A stretch of DNA of 64,000 nucleotides from Mesoflavibacter sp037029465 (lineage in GTDB: Bacteria > Bacteroidota > Bacteroidia > Flavobacteriales > Flavobacteriaceae): NCBI RefSeq assembly GCF_037029465.1, contig NZ_JAYMEM010000006.1:186001-250000 (forward strand), written 5' to 3'. A model generated the notes under the pieces. That model saw nothing but the letters and a program-made list of their open reading frames with translations. It did not search any database and was not told the DNA's origin. Both the position numbers and the translations under genes were made by a program. This document shows, piece after piece, positions 35,752 to 45,063 of this stretch. How positions within the stretch are numbered: the stretch's first letter is position 1; the number at the start of each line of letters is the position of its first letter.

Positions 35752-36846
35752 ATGAAGTATATGTCAGAATACCGAGATCCTGAATTAGCAAAACAGTATC
35801 TTGAAGAAATAAAAAACACCGTAACACAACCGTGGTCGATTATGGAAGTTTGTGGCGGACAAACGCACAGTTTGGTTAAAAACGGAATTATAGAAATGCT
35901 TCCAAAAGAAGTCACTATGATTCACGGACCTGGTTGTCCTGTTTGCGTAACGCCATTACGATTAATTGACAAAGCAGTGCATTTGGCGTTGCAAGAAAAT
36001 GTGATTTTATGCTCTTTTGGAGATATGTTGCGCGTTCCTGGTTCTAAAAAAAGTTTACTCGAAGCCAAAGCCGAAGGTGGTGATGTGCGTATTTTATATT
36101 CGCCTTTAGAAGCTGTAAAAATTGCCGAAGATAATCCAGATAAAGAAGTCGTGTTTTTTGCTGTTGGTTTTGAAACTACAGCACCTGCAAACGCTTTATC
36201 GGTTGTTCACGCGCATAGAAAAAACCTTAAAAATTATTCCATTTTAGCTTCTCACGTGTTAGTACCACCAGCAATGAAAGCGGTAATTAACGATGAAGAA
36301 AGCAAAATTGATGGTTTTTTAGCTGCTGGACACGTTTGTACCATTATGGGAAATGCGGAATATCATCCTCTTTCTGAAGAATTCAAAGTACCAATTGTAG
36401 TTACAGGTTTTGAACCTTTAGATGTATTACAAGGTATTTTAATGGTTATTCGTCAATTAGAACAGCACAAAGCGCAAGTAGAAAATCAATATTCTAGAAT
36501 TGTTAAAGAAGAAGGAAATCCTAACGCTCAACATATGATTTATGAAGTTTTTGAAATTCAAAATCAAACGTGGCGTGGTATTGGTGAAATTCCTGAAAGC
36601 GGTTACGGTATCAAAGAAAAGTACGCGCAATTTGATGCGATTAAAAAATTTGAAATTGATATTGAAGAAGTACCAGAAAATCCAGAATGTATCTCTGGTC
36701 AAATTATGAAAGGCATCAAAAAACCTTTTGAATGTGCGCAATTTGGTAAAAAATGTAAACCTACAAATCCGCTTGGTGCGCCAATGGTAAGTAGCGAAGG
36801 TGCTTGCGCTGCTTATTATCATTTTTCAGGAATGGTAGAAGCCTAA
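35752..36846 (+). CDS. hypD: Hydrogenase formation protein HypD
   Basis: This 364-residue Fe-S protein has the catalytic motifs EVCGGQTHSL and HGPGCPVCVTPLRLID, the mid-chain VGFETTAPANA, and a C-terminal Cys cluster (CAQFGKKCKP, SEGACAAYY) that holds a [4Fe-4S] centre. With HypC it assembles the iron-cyanide-carbonyl group. It is 3 bp from hypC. Confidence 0.95.
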   Translation: MKYMSEYRDPELAKQYLEEIKNTVTQPWSIMEVCGGQTHSLVKNGIIEMLPKEVTMIHGPGCPVCVTPLRLIDKAVHLALQENVILCSFGDMLRVPGSKKSLLEAKAEGGDVRILYSPLEAVKIAEDNPDKEVVFFAVGFETTAPANALSVVHAHRKNLKNYSILASHVLVPPAMKAVINDEESKIDGFLAAGHVCTIMGNAEYHPLSEEFKVPIVVTGFEPLDVLQGILMVIRQLEQHKAQVENQYSRIVKEEGNPNAQHMIYEVFEIQNQTWRGIGEIPESGYGIKEKYAQFDAIKKFEIDIEEVPENPECISGQIMKGIKKPFECAQFGKKCKPTNPLGAPMVSSEGACAAYYHFSGMVEA

Positions 36847-36858
36847 ATTAAACTAACT

Positions 36859-37920
36859 ATGTCTCAATCAAAAAACCTAAAAATGCAACTGCAATGTCCT
36901 ATGCCAAAGTTAGACTTTGATGTCATTACACTTGGTCACGGAAGCGGTGGCGTTTTAACCAATAAATTACTTGACAGTGGCGTTTTCGATATCTTACAAA
37001 ATGACATTTTAAACGAGCGTCATGATGGTGCTTTTCTTAATTTAGAAGGAAAAACAGCCTTTTCTACAGATAGCTTTTTAGTAAGCCCAATCTTTTTTCC
37101 TGGTGGAAATATTGGCGAATTAGCAGTTAACGGAACCGTTAACGATTTGGCTATGTGTGGCGCAATCCCAAAATATTTATCCTTAAGTTTCATTATTGAA
37201 GAAGGCTTAAAAATGACTGAATTTTGGGAAATTTTAGTGTCTATAAAATTTGCTTGTGAAAAAGCTGGCGTACAAGTGGTAACTGGCGATACTAAAGTGG
37301 TTGAAAAAGGAAAAGGTGATAAAATTTTCATTAATACTTCTGGTGTTGGTAACATTCATCCAAAAGCAAATATTAGCGCGAAAAACATAAAAGTTGGTGA
37401 TAAAATTATTGTTAGCGGCAATGTCGCTTCCCATGGAATGGCTATTATGTCTGTTCGTGAAGGTTTAGAATTTGAATCTCAAATAGAAAGCGATACTACA
37501 AACCTTAACTATTCTATTTTAAATTTAATTGAAAAGTTTGGTAGTGATATTCATCTGGTAACCGATCCAACTCGTGGTGGCGTTGCAACTGTTTTAAATG
37601 AAATTGCTAAACAAGTTAATCTCGGAATTGATGTTTTTCAAAGAGACATTCCTATTGAAACTCAAGTGGCAAGTGCTTGCGAATTGTTAGGTCTTGATCC
37701 TTTATACGTGGCTAACGAAGGTTTGTTTTTAAGCTTCGTTTCCGAAGACAATGCAGATCAAATTTTAGCCGAACTTCAGAAAGACGAAAACGGTAAAGAT
37801 GCCAAAATTATTGGTCAAGTTGTAGAAACGCATCCAAAACAAGTCATTTTAGAAAGTGCTATTGGTGGCAAACGTGTGATTAGTATGTTACCTGGCGAAC
37901 AACTTCCAAGAATTTGCTAA
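36859..37920 (+). CDS. hypE: Hydrogenase maturation protein HypE
   Basis: This 353-residue protein ends in PRIC, the C-terminal Cys that receives the carbamoyl group from HypF. HGSGG near residue 27, DSFLVSPIFFPGG and VTDPTRGGVATVLNEIA are PurM-like ATP-site motifs. The NHL-protein gene begins one base after its stop. Confidence 0.95.
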   Translation: MSQSKNLKMQLQCPMPKLDFDVITLGHGSGGVLTNKLLDSGVFDILQNDILNERHDGAFLNLEGKTAFSTDSFLVSPIFFPGGNIGELAVNGTVNDLAMCGAIPKYLSLSFIIEEGLKMTEFWEILVSIKFACEKAGVQVVTGDTKVVEKGKGDKIFINTSGVGNIHPKANISAKNIKVGDKIIVSGNVASHGMAIMSVREGLEFESQIESDTTNLNYSILNLIEKFGSDIHLVTDPTRGGVATVLNEIAKQVNLGIDVFQRDIPIETQVASACELLGLDPLYVANEGLFLSFVSEDNADQILAELQKDENGKDAKIIGQVVETHPKQVILESAIGGKRVISMLPGEQLPRIC

Positions 37921-37921
37921 A

Positions 37922-39016
37922 ATGGATTACAGCACTTTAGGTAATTGCGTGAAAAACGCTTACACGTTTAAGGGTTCTAAAACCAAACCTTTTTTAGCAC
38001 CAAGAGGCGTTTTTGTTGCAAATAATATGTTGTTTGTTTCAGATACTGGGCAAAACAGAGTCTTTATTTGGAACACCATTCCAACTACAGAATTTGCCGA
38101 ACCTGATGTAATTTTAGGTCAAGAAGCGATTGAAGATTCTGGTCGAAATCAAAACGCCAATGTGTCTTCAAAAACCTTGCATTATCCTTCTGGAATTTGG
38201 AGCGACGGAAAAAAATTAATTGTTGGAGATGCATGGAATCATCGTGTGTTGATTTGGCACCAAATACCAACCCAAAATGCGCAACCTGCAGATGTGGTTT
38301 TAGGGCAACCAAATTTTGAAACTAACCAACCTAATGTTAAAGGTCAAGCGGCAAATCCAACATCGCAAACCTTAAATTGGCCTTATGGCGTGTTTTCTGA
38401 TGGCGAAAAACTTTGGATTGCAGATACAGGAAACAGACGTATTTTATTTTACAATGAAATCCCTAAAGACAATTTCGCGAAAGCAGATAATATTATCGGG
38501 AAACCAGATTTTGATACCAGAGATTATGAAAATCAAGATCCTATTTGGCCTTATTCAGTTAAAATAAATGCTAAAGGTGAAATGGCTGTTGCTGACACTC
38601 AATTTTACCGTGTATTAGTTTGGAATAACTGGAAAGACGCTTTTAAAAATCGAGCAAATCTTATTATTGGACAAGATAATTTTGATGCTTGCGGACAAAA
38701 TCAATTTAGATTAGCACCAGAAGCTAACACCTTGAATTGGACTTATGATGCTTGTTTTTACAAAGACGGTTTATTGGTCAACGATACAGGAAACAGTCGT
38801 GTTTTAGGATTTAAAAACTTACCAAAAAAGAACAACGAAACTGCGGATTTTTTAATTGGAAGACCAGATTTTAACACAAGTAGCGAGTACAAAGGAAACT
38901 TAACAGGAACGCAAAGTGCTATTTATTGGCCTTTTTCAATTACTACGTTTGAAGATAAATTGTTTTTAGCCGATACAGGAAATCACCGTTTGGTCATTGC
39001 CGATTTACAGACTTAA
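37922..39016 (+). CDS. NHL-repeat beta-propeller protein of the hydrogenase cluster
   Basis: This 364-residue protein has six NHL-type blades, each ending with a similar strand: SDTGQNRVFIWN, DAWNHRVLIW, ADTGNRRILFY, ADTQFYRVLVW, NDTGNSRVLGF and ADTGNHRLVIA. No signal peptide or membrane segment is seen, so it should be cytoplasmic. NHL proteins accompany group 2a hydrogenases in cyanobacteria and actinobacteria, but their task is not settled. It overlaps the convergent permease gene by 12 bp. Confidence 0.85.
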   Translation: MDYSTLGNCVKNAYTFKGSKTKPFLAPRGVFVANNMLFVSDTGQNRVFIWNTIPTTEFAEPDVILGQEAIEDSGRNQNANVSSKTLHYPSGIWSDGKKLIVGDAWNHRVLIWHQIPTQNAQPADVVLGQPNFETNQPNVKGQAANPTSQTLNWPYGVFSDGEKLWIADTGNRRILFYNEIPKDNFAKADNIIGKPDFDTRDYENQDPIWPYSVKINAKGEMAVADTQFYRVLVWNNWKDAFKNRANLIIGQDNFDACGQNQFRLAPEANTLNWTYDACFYKDGLLVNDTGNSRVLGFKNLPKKNNETADFLIGRPDFNTSSEYKGNLTGTQSAIYWPFSITTFEDKLFLADTGNHRLVIADLQT

Positions 39017-39694
39017 ATACAGCCAGTAAATTCCGACGATTAAGGCAAACAAACCACCAGCAAGTCTAATCATTTTTAAGATTGAAAGATTGCCTTGACT
39101 TCCTTTGGTTAAGCTACCTAAAATAAAGGTATAAACACTCATCGAGACAACTGTTCCAATAGCAAAACCAAAGATGTATTGAACACTTTCAGTAGCACTT
39201 TCAAAACCTAAAGCTGGTAATAATAATAAAAAATGAGCAACACCAGCCAAACCGTGTAATACACCAATACTAAAAGAGGACATTTGCTTCTTTTTTGTTT
39301 GTGTGGTATGCTTTCCGTTTTGGTGATTGGCTTCGTGCGTGTGCAAATACACATCATCATCGTGAGTATGAATATGCGGTCTTTTGCTAATTTGTTCTTT
39401 GTAAAATAGCTTATACAAAGACCATAAACCGATACCAACTAGCACAATAGCAACTAATTGTTCGCTGTGTTCCGAAATCATTTCAACAGGAATAGCTTCC
39501 TTAAAGGCTAAAAATAGTAAGCCAATAATTAGCATACCTAACAAATGACCAAATCCCCAAAAAAAGCCAATTTTCCATACTTTAGATCTTGTTTCTAAAG
39601 CAATTGGCGTTACTGCTGCTAGATGATCTGGACCAGAAACAACGTGTAAAGCAGAAGCTATTATTCCAGCAATTAAAGGGATATCGGTTGACAT
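39005..39694 (-). CDS. Nickel/cobalt-type permease (UreH/NicO-like)
   Basis: This 229-residue membrane protein has about six helices and two signature segments, IASALHVVSGPDHLAAVTP and GVLHGLAGVAHFLLLLP, whose His residues suit metal transport. A His-rich loop (residues ~105-130, with HIHTHDDD and HTHEANHQ) separates the halves. It converges on the hydrogenase cluster. Nickel supply to the hydrogenase is the likely role, though related permeases carry other substrates. Confidence 0.8.
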   Translation of the reverse strand: MSTDIPLIAGIIASALHVVSGPDHLAAVTPIALETRSKVWKIGFFWGFGHLLGMLIIGLLFLAFKEAIPVEMISEHSEQLVAIVLVGIGLWSLYKLFYKEQISKRPHIHTHDDDVYLHTHEANHQNGKHTTQTKKKQMSSFSIGVLHGLAGVAHFLLLLPALGFESATESVQYIFGFAIGTVVSMSVYTFILGSLTKGSQGNLSILKMIRLAGGLFALIVGIYWLYLSL

Positions 39695-39845
39695 AAAGCA
39701 GTTTGTTTAGTTGTCCTAAATATAGAAAAAGATGTAAGAAAAATAAACAAGTCTCAAATAATTCTTACATTTTGTAATATGCTCCTATTTTTCTCGACAT
39801 AAAACCGTATTTTCACTTTTTTCGTAACTATTATAAACACCAATT

Positions 39846-40181
39846 ATGTCAAAAACTTATTACGATCCTGCTGATTTAAGAAAATTTGGTAAAATCTCTG
39901 ACTGGAACGAAGAGCTTGGTACTAAATTTTTCGATTATTATAATTCTGTTTTTCAAGAAGGCGCACTTTCTGAAAGAGAAAAATCATTAATAGCCCTAGC
40001 AGTTGCTCATACAATTCAATGTCCATATTGCATAGACGCTTACACTGGCGATGGTTTACAACGCGGGATTACTAAAAAAGAAATGATGGAAGCCTTACAT
40101 GTTGCAGGTGCAATTCGTGGCGGCGCCTCTTTAGTACATGGCGTTCAAATGATGAATAAAGTGAATAAATTAGAAGGTTAA
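39846..40181 (+). CDS. Arsenosugar-associated CMD/AhpD-like protein
   Basis: This 111-residue protein belongs to the carboxymuconolactone decarboxylase fold. The redox pair CPYCIDAYT lies near residue 60, and RGGASLVHGVQMM is the usual end of the arsenosugar-associated subfamily. It lies 3 bp before arsS. Its chemical role in the pathway is not established; a peroxidase-like or thiol-redox job is assumed. Confidence 0.85.
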   Translation: MSKTYYDPADLRKFGKISDWNEELGTKFFDYYNSVFQEGALSEREKSLIALAVAHTIQCPYCIDAYTGDGLQRGITKKEMMEALHVAGAIRGGASLVHGVQMMNKVNKLEG

Positions 40182-40184
40182 TTT

Positions 40185-41249
40185 ATGTCTAAATTAAAAA
40201 CACAATCTTTACATAAACGCGATAGTGAATTAGCTAAAACCAATAAACAACTAGAGATTTTATCTAATGGTATTTTTGCAAATGGCGAATTACCTACTTT
40301 TAAAGATAAAATTGCCGAAAGCAATCAATTTCCTCTTAAACCAAAACCTTTAGAAATCTTACAAATTAATGTAGGATATATGTGTAACCAAGTTTGCGAG
40401 CATTGCCATGTAGACGCTGGACCAGATCGAAAGGAAATTATGACGAAAGAAACTATGCAGCAATGCTTAGGCGTTATAAAAACAACTGGTGCACATACAT
40501 TAGACCTTACTGGTGGCGCACCAGAAATGAATCCTAATTTTAGATGGTTTGTAGAAGAGGCAGCTAAAGTAGGAATTAAAGATTTTATTGTTCGCTCTAA
40601 CTTAACTATTATTCGAGCTAATAAAAAATATCACGATTTACCAGAGTTCTTTAAAAAACATAACGTACATGTAGTATCGTCAATGCCACACTGGACAAGA
40701 GGAAAAACAGATAAACAACGTGGCGAAGGTGTTTTTGATCAATCCATACAAGCTCTAAAAGATTTAAATGCAGTTGGATATGGTATGCCAGACAGCAATC
40801 TAAAATTAGATTTAGTTTATAATCCATCTGGCGCTTTCTTACCGGCTAATCAAGCTGCAATGGAAAAAGATTTTAAAAAGGCTTTGCTTGAAGATTTTGG
40901 TATTCAATTTCATAATTTATTTGCTATCACTAATTTACCTATTAGCCGCTTTTTAGATTTCCTAATTGCTAGTGAAAATTATGAAGATTACATGTACGCT
41001 TTGGTAGATGCATTTAATCCTTCAGCAGTAGCAAATGTAATGTGCACAAATACACTATCTGTAAGTTGGGATGGTTATTTATACGACTGCGATTTTAATC
41101 AAATGCTAGATTTAAAAGTCGCTAGTAAAACCAAACATATTAGCAACTATAATGAAGAAGTTTTACAAAACAGAGATATCATAATTTCTCAACATTGTTA
41201 TGGTTGTACTGCTGGTGCAGGAAGCAGTTGTCAAGGTACTGTAGCTTAA
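40185..41249 (+). CDS. arsS: Arsenosugar biosynthesis radical SAM protein ArsS
   Basis: This 354-residue radical SAM enzyme has the cluster motif CNQVCEHCHVDAG, DLTGGAPEMNP as the GGE-like motif, and a C-terminal Cys-rich end (HCYGCTAGAGSSCQG). This combination is diagnostic for the ArsS family, which joins a 5'-deoxyadenosyl group to methylated arsenic. Companions arsM, two glycosyltransferases and a phosphorylase follow, so the pathway assignment is firm. Confidence 0.92.
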   Translation: MSKLKTQSLHKRDSELAKTNKQLEILSNGIFANGELPTFKDKIAESNQFPLKPKPLEILQINVGYMCNQVCEHCHVDAGPDRKEIMTKETMQQCLGVIKTTGAHTLDLTGGAPEMNPNFRWFVEEAAKVGIKDFIVRSNLTIIRANKKYHDLPEFFKKHNVHVVSSMPHWTRGKTDKQRGEGVFDQSIQALKDLNAVGYGMPDSNLKLDLVYNPSGAFLPANQAAMEKDFKKALLEDFGIQFHNLFAITNLPISRFLDFLIASENYEDYMYALVDAFNPSAVANVMCTNTLSVSWDGYLYDCDFNQMLDLKVASKTKHISNYNEEVLQNRDIIISQHCYGCTAGAGSSCQGTVA

Positions 41250-41251
41250 AA

Positions 41252-41743
41252 ATGAAAACGGTTTTTTTATACATATTTGTCTTAATTGGATTTCAAAGTT
41301 TTGCTCAAAAAACTTTAGATGACGTATTAAAAAAACACAATCGTTCTGATATACCTTACATTAGTGTACAAGAGTTAGCTATGCCAAAAACCAAAGCTAA
41401 AATTTTGGATGCCAGAAGCGTTGAAGAGTATAATATAAGTCATCTGAAAAATGCTTTTTTTGTGGGTTTTGAAAATTTCAATCTCAAAAAAACAACTCAA
41501 CTTTTTCCTGATAAAACTGAAATGATTGTCGTGTATTGCTCTATTGGGGTACGATCTGCAAAAATTGCTCAGCAATTAAAAGATGAAGGTTACACCAATG
41601 TTTTCAATTTGTATGGTGGTATTTTTGAGTGGAAAAACAATAATTTTCAAGTCTTTGATTTAAAAGAAAAAGAAACTGAAAAAGTTCATGTTTACGACAA
41701 AGATTGGGCTATATGGCTAATTAAAGGCGAAAAAGTATATTAA
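41252..41743 (+). CDS. Secreted rhodanese-domain protein
   Basis: I start at ATG 41252, just after the arsS stop, because MKTVFLYIFVLIGFQSFAQ is a clear signal peptide. The rhodanese domain spans residues ~35-135, with an active-site loop VVYCSIGVRSAK (Cys present). It may transfer sulfur or bind thiols in the periplasm. It sits inside the arsenosugar operon; its role there is unknown. Confidence 0.85.
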   Translation: MKTVFLYIFVLIGFQSFAQKTLDDVLKKHNRSDIPYISVQELAMPKTKAKILDARSVEEYNISHLKNAFFVGFENFNLKKTTQLFPDKTEMIVVYCSIGVRSAKIAQQLKDEGYTNVFNLYGGIFEWKNNNFQVFDLKEKETEKVHVYDKDWAIWLIKGEKVY

Positions 41744-42351
41744 TGCAACAAAAAAACCTCATCATAACATTCACAAGAAATCCAGAATTAGGAAAAGTAA
41801 AAACCAGATTAGCAAAAACTATTGGCAATCCTTCAGCATTAGCGATATATAAAAAATTATTAAAACATACCGAAAGTGTTTTAAGACCATTAAGCTGCGA
41901 CAAAGCAGTCTATTACTCTGTAAAAATTAGAGAAAACGATATTTGGGACAGCAATATTTATCAAAAACACCAACAAAACGGCGAAGATTTAGGCGAAAGA
42001 ATGGCGAACGCTTTTAAAAACGGTTTTAAAAGTGAATATCAAAAAATAATCATAGTTGGTAGTGACCTTTACGACTTAAAAACAGAACACATTAACCAAG
42101 CGTTTGAGGTGTTAAAAAATAATGACGTCGTGCTTGGACCTGCCGAAGATGGTGGTTATTATTTGTTAGGAATGAAAAAATTTCACGCTAAATTATTTCA
42201 AAATAAAAACTGGGGAACTAGCAGCGTTTTAAAAGAAACTTTAGATAATTTAGAACAAGAAAACGTATTTTTGTTAGACACCTTAAACGATATTGACGTT
42301 TATGATGACATAAAAAAATATAACGATTTAAAAGCATTAATTAAACCATGA
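41743..42351 (+). CDS. TIGR04282-type arsenosugar glycosyltransferase (DUF2064)
   Basis: This 202-residue protein starts LIITFTRNPELGKVKTRLAK, the DUF2064 signature. It has VGSDLYDLKTEHINQAF and LGPAEDGGYYLLGMK, a nucleotide-sugar binding pattern like MobA/CofC enzymes. In arsenosugar clusters it is thought to act on the sugar end of the product. It overlaps both neighbours by 1-4 bp, so the operon is tightly coupled. Confidence 0.85.
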   Translation: MQQKNLIITFTRNPELGKVKTRLAKTIGNPSALAIYKKLLKHTESVLRPLSCDKAVYYSVKIRENDIWDSNIYQKHQQNGEDLGERMANAFKNGFKSEYQKIIIVGSDLYDLKTEHINQAFEVLKNNDVVLGPAEDGGYYLLGMKKFHAKLFQNKNWGTSSVLKETLDNLEQENVFLLDTLNDIDVYDDIKKYNDLKALIKP

Positions 42352-43160
42352 TAAAATACATTAATAAAACTGTAGATTATTTAAAAGATAAAGGATTTGA
42401 CCAACCAGAAATTGGTATTGTTTTAGGCACAGGATTAGGACAATTACCTAGTCATTTAGAAACTATCGCAGAGGTTAGTTACAATCACATTCCACATTTT
42501 CCAACAGCTACAGTCGAATTTCATAAAGGCAAATTAATCTTTGGTAAACTTTCTGGAAAAAAAGTAGTGGTAATGCAAGGACGATTTCATATTTATGAAG
42601 GCTACACACTTCAAGATGTGACCTATCCAGTAAGAATTATGGAAAAACTAGGTATTCACACATTATTAGTTTCAAACGCAGCTGGTGCCATAAATTTAAA
42701 TTTCAAAAAAGGTGAAATTATGCTAATCGACGATCATATTAACTTACAAGGTAGTTCGCCATTAGCTTTTCAAGGAGTAGAAGCTTTAGGAGAACGTTTT
42801 GTAGATATGAGCGCTCCTTACAATTTAGAGATTAACAAAAAGATAAAAAACATTGCCCAAAAACACAATATCACATTACACGAAGGTGTTTATGCAAGTG
42901 TTGTTGGTCCGCAGTTAGAAACTCGCGCCGAATACCGAATGTTAAAAACTATTGGCGCAGATGCTGTTGGGATGAGTACAGTGCCAGAAGTTATTGTCGC
43001 TAATCACTTAAATTTAAAAGTTGCTGCTGTATCTGTATTAACAGACGAATGTGATCCAAAAAATTTAAAACCTGTAGATATACAAGAAATCATAGCTATG
43101 GCAAATAAAGCCGAACCAGATATGATTACTTTATTTAAAGAATTAATAGAAACACTTTAA
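42348..43160 (+). CDS. Purine nucleoside phosphorylase of the arsenosugar operon
   Basis: This 270-residue PNP has EIGIVLGTGLGQLPSHL, LLVSNAAGAINLNFKKGEIM, VVGPQLETRAEYRML and VGMSTVPEVIVANHL, all class signatures of trimeric PNP. PNP may release adenine from the 5'-deoxyadenosyl arsenic intermediate so that the sugar can be modified. It may also serve ordinary purine salvage. Confidence 0.9.
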   Translation: MIKYINKTVDYLKDKGFDQPEIGIVLGTGLGQLPSHLETIAEVSYNHIPHFPTATVEFHKGKLIFGKLSGKKVVVMQGRFHIYEGYTLQDVTYPVRIMEKLGIHTLLVSNAAGAINLNFKKGEIMLIDDHINLQGSSPLAFQGVEALGERFVDMSAPYNLEINKKIKNIAQKHNITLHEGVYASVVGPQLETRAEYRMLKTIGADAVGMSTVPEVIVANHLNLKVAAVSVLTDECDPKNLKPVDIQEIIAMANKAEPDMITLFKELIETL

Positions 43161-43239
43161 TAGTTGGTAGTATTTAACAGAAAGTTTGCATTCAAAACTG
43201 ACACTGAATACTAAATACTGCCCACTGCATACTGAAATT
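43161..43239 (+). repeat. Short-period ACTGAATACT-type spacer repeat
   Basis: The gap before arsM contains ACTGAATACT, AAATACTGCCCACTGC and ATACTGAA, imperfect 9-11-base units of the kind scattered in flavobacterial intergenic DNA. It separates the first part of the operon from arsM. Confidence 0.45.
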
Positions 43240-44208
43240 ATGAGTTACTTAAACACCACAAAAGACGTTTACAAAGAAGCAGCACTTACACCAGATGTTG
43301 GCTTATGTTGTACTACAAATCCTATATGGGAATTACCAGGATTAAAAATCCCAAAAATTATGCAAGAGATGAATTATGGTTGCGGATCAACCGTTCATCC
43401 TCGAGATTTAACTAACAGTCCAAAAATACTTTATGTTGGTGTTGGTGGCGGAATGGAGTTACTGCAATTCGCTTATTTTTCTCGTCAAAAAAATGGCGTT
43501 ATCGGTGTAGATGTTGTAGATGAAATGTTAGACGCTTCTCGTAAAAACTTTAAAGAAGCCGAAGCACAAAACGCTTGGTTTAAAAGTGAATTTGTAGATC
43601 TTAAAAAAGGTGACGCTTTACATTTACCTGTTGAAGATAACAGCATTGATGTTGCAGCTCAAAATTGCTTATTCAATATTTTTAAAGCTGAAGAATTGAA
43701 AAAAGCAATAGACGAAATGTACCGTGTTTTAAAACCTCATGGTCGTTTAGTTATGAGTGATCCAACTTGTGAGCAACCAATGAATGATACGTTACGTAAC
43801 GACGAAAGATTACGTGCACTTTGCTTAAGTGGTAGTTTACCAATTGCTGAGTATGTAAAAGCTTTAACCGATGCTGGTTTTGGAACTATCGAAATTAGAG
43901 CCAGAAAACCATACCGTATTTTAGACCCAAAACATTACCCAACAGACGAGCTAATCTATATAGAATCTATAGAAGTTGCCGCTATAAAAGATCCAATGCC
44001 TGCAGATGGACCTTGCATTTTTACTGGTAAAGCAGCTATTTATTATGGTGAAGAGGATTATTTTGACGATAAAGCTGGTCACGTTTTATTAAAAAACCAA
44101 CCATTGGCAATTTGCGACAAAACTGCTGGTGCTTTAGCTAGTCTTGGCAGAGATGATATTTTTATTAGCGAATCTACCTTCCATTACGATGGTGGCGGAT
44201 GCTGCTAA
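43240..44208 (+). CDS. arsM: Arsenite methyltransferase ArsM, arsenosugar type
   Basis: I place the start at ATG 43240 (MSYLNTTKDVYKEAAL), since the more distal ATG lies in a repeat-rich spacer. The 322-residue protein has the SAM fold (YVGVGGGMELLQFAYF, IGVDVVDEMLDASRK). It also has the paired cysteines of ArsM: GLCCTTNP near residue 23, GCGSTVHP, and GGGCC at the C-terminus. It methylates arsenite using SAM to start arsenosugar synthesis. Confidence 0.93.
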   Translation: MSYLNTTKDVYKEAALTPDVGLCCTTNPIWELPGLKIPKIMQEMNYGCGSTVHPRDLTNSPKILYVGVGGGMELLQFAYFSRQKNGVIGVDVVDEMLDASRKNFKEAEAQNAWFKSEFVDLKKGDALHLPVEDNSIDVAAQNCLFNIFKAEELKKAIDEMYRVLKPHGRLVMSDPTCEQPMNDTLRNDERLRALCLSGSLPIAEYVKALTDAGFGTIEIRARKPYRILDPKHYPTDELIYIESIEVAAIKDPMPADGPCIFTGKAAIYYGEEDYFDDKAGHVLLKNQPLAICDKTAGALASLGRDDIFISESTFHYDGGGCC

Positions 44209-44210
44209 AA

Positions 44211-44231
44211 TTTCTGCGAAAGCAGAAATCT
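44211..44231 (+). repeat. Small palindromic repeat
   Basis: ATTTCTGCGAAAGCAGAAAT is a perfect hairpin with a GAAA-like loop, of a type repeated in many bacterial genomes. It lies three bases after the arsM stop and may protect or end the transcript. Confidence 0.6.
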
Positions 44232-44271
44232 AAAAATTATAAAAAACGTCTAATTAAAACTTGAAATTATC

Positions 44272-45063
44272 ATGAAACACATCATTTATATATTATGTTT
44301 TGGTTGGACGTTTTTTGGTTTTTCTCAAGATTTAGAACAAAAAAAAGAGAAAGCAAATGATTCAATAAAACAAGTGGAAAATTTTCATCAAGAGTTAAAA
44401 AAAAGAACTTCTAACAACATTCACTTACTTTGGGATGAGTTATTAAAAAAGCATGTCTCAGACAATGGAAATGTAAATTATAAAGGGTTTAAATCCGATC
44501 ACAAAAAGCTATTGGACTACATTTATGTTTTGAGTTTAGTCAATAAAAATGAAAACTTTAATAAGCTTTCAAAAAATGAAAAACTAGCGTATTGGATTAA
44601 CCTTTATAATGCGTTAACAGTAGATTTAATTGTGCATCATTATCCAATAAAATCTATTAAAGACATTAAAAACCCTTGGAAACAACGATTATGGAAAACC
44701 GCAAACCTCAACTATAATTTAGATGAAATAGAACACGATATTTTGCGTAAAATGAACGAACCTCGAATTCATTTCGCTATTGTTTGCGCATCGATTTCAT
44801 GTCCTAAACTTAAAAACCAAGCCTACACAGCAGATCTTTTAGAAACACAACTAACAAAAGCGACAAAAGAATTTTTAGCAGATAATACAAAAAATGAAAT
44901 CGCTAAAAACGAATTAAAAATTTCTAAAATCTTCAAGTGGTTTAGCAAAGATTTTGAAACTAATGGAACTGTTATCGATTTTATAAATCAATACACAACT
45001 ATCAAAATTTCTAAAGACGCAAAAATTAACTACAAAGGTTATAATTGGGATTTAAATGAATAG
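44272..45063 (+). CDS. Secreted DUF547 protein
   Basis: This 263-residue protein has a signal peptide (MKHIIYILCFGWTFFGFSQ) and a DUF547 domain with KLAYWINLYNALTVDLIVHH, PRIHFAIVCASISCPKL and a C-terminal IFKWFSKDF. The conserved Cys-x-S-x-x-C segment suggests a papain-like fold. DUF547 genes often accompany arsenosugar clusters; the chemical role is unknown. It overlaps the next glycosyltransferase gene by 8 bp. Confidence 0.85.
   Translation: MKHIIYILCFGWTFFGFSQDLEQKKEKANDSIKQVENFHQELKKRTSNNIHLLWDELLKKHVSDNGNVNYKGFKSDHKKLLDYIYVLSLVNKNENFNKLSKNEKLAYWINLYNALTVDLIVHHYPIKSIKDIKNPWKQRLWKTANLNYNLDEIEHDILRKMNEPRIHFAIVCASISCPKLKNQAYTADLLETQLTKATKEFLADNTKNEIAKNELKISKIFKWFSKDFETNGTVIDFINQYTTIKISKDAKINYKGYNWDLNE

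Noticed and set aside
41195..41251. Longer start for the rhodanese gene
   Set aside because: It would overlap the end of arsS and place 19 residues before a perfect signal peptide.
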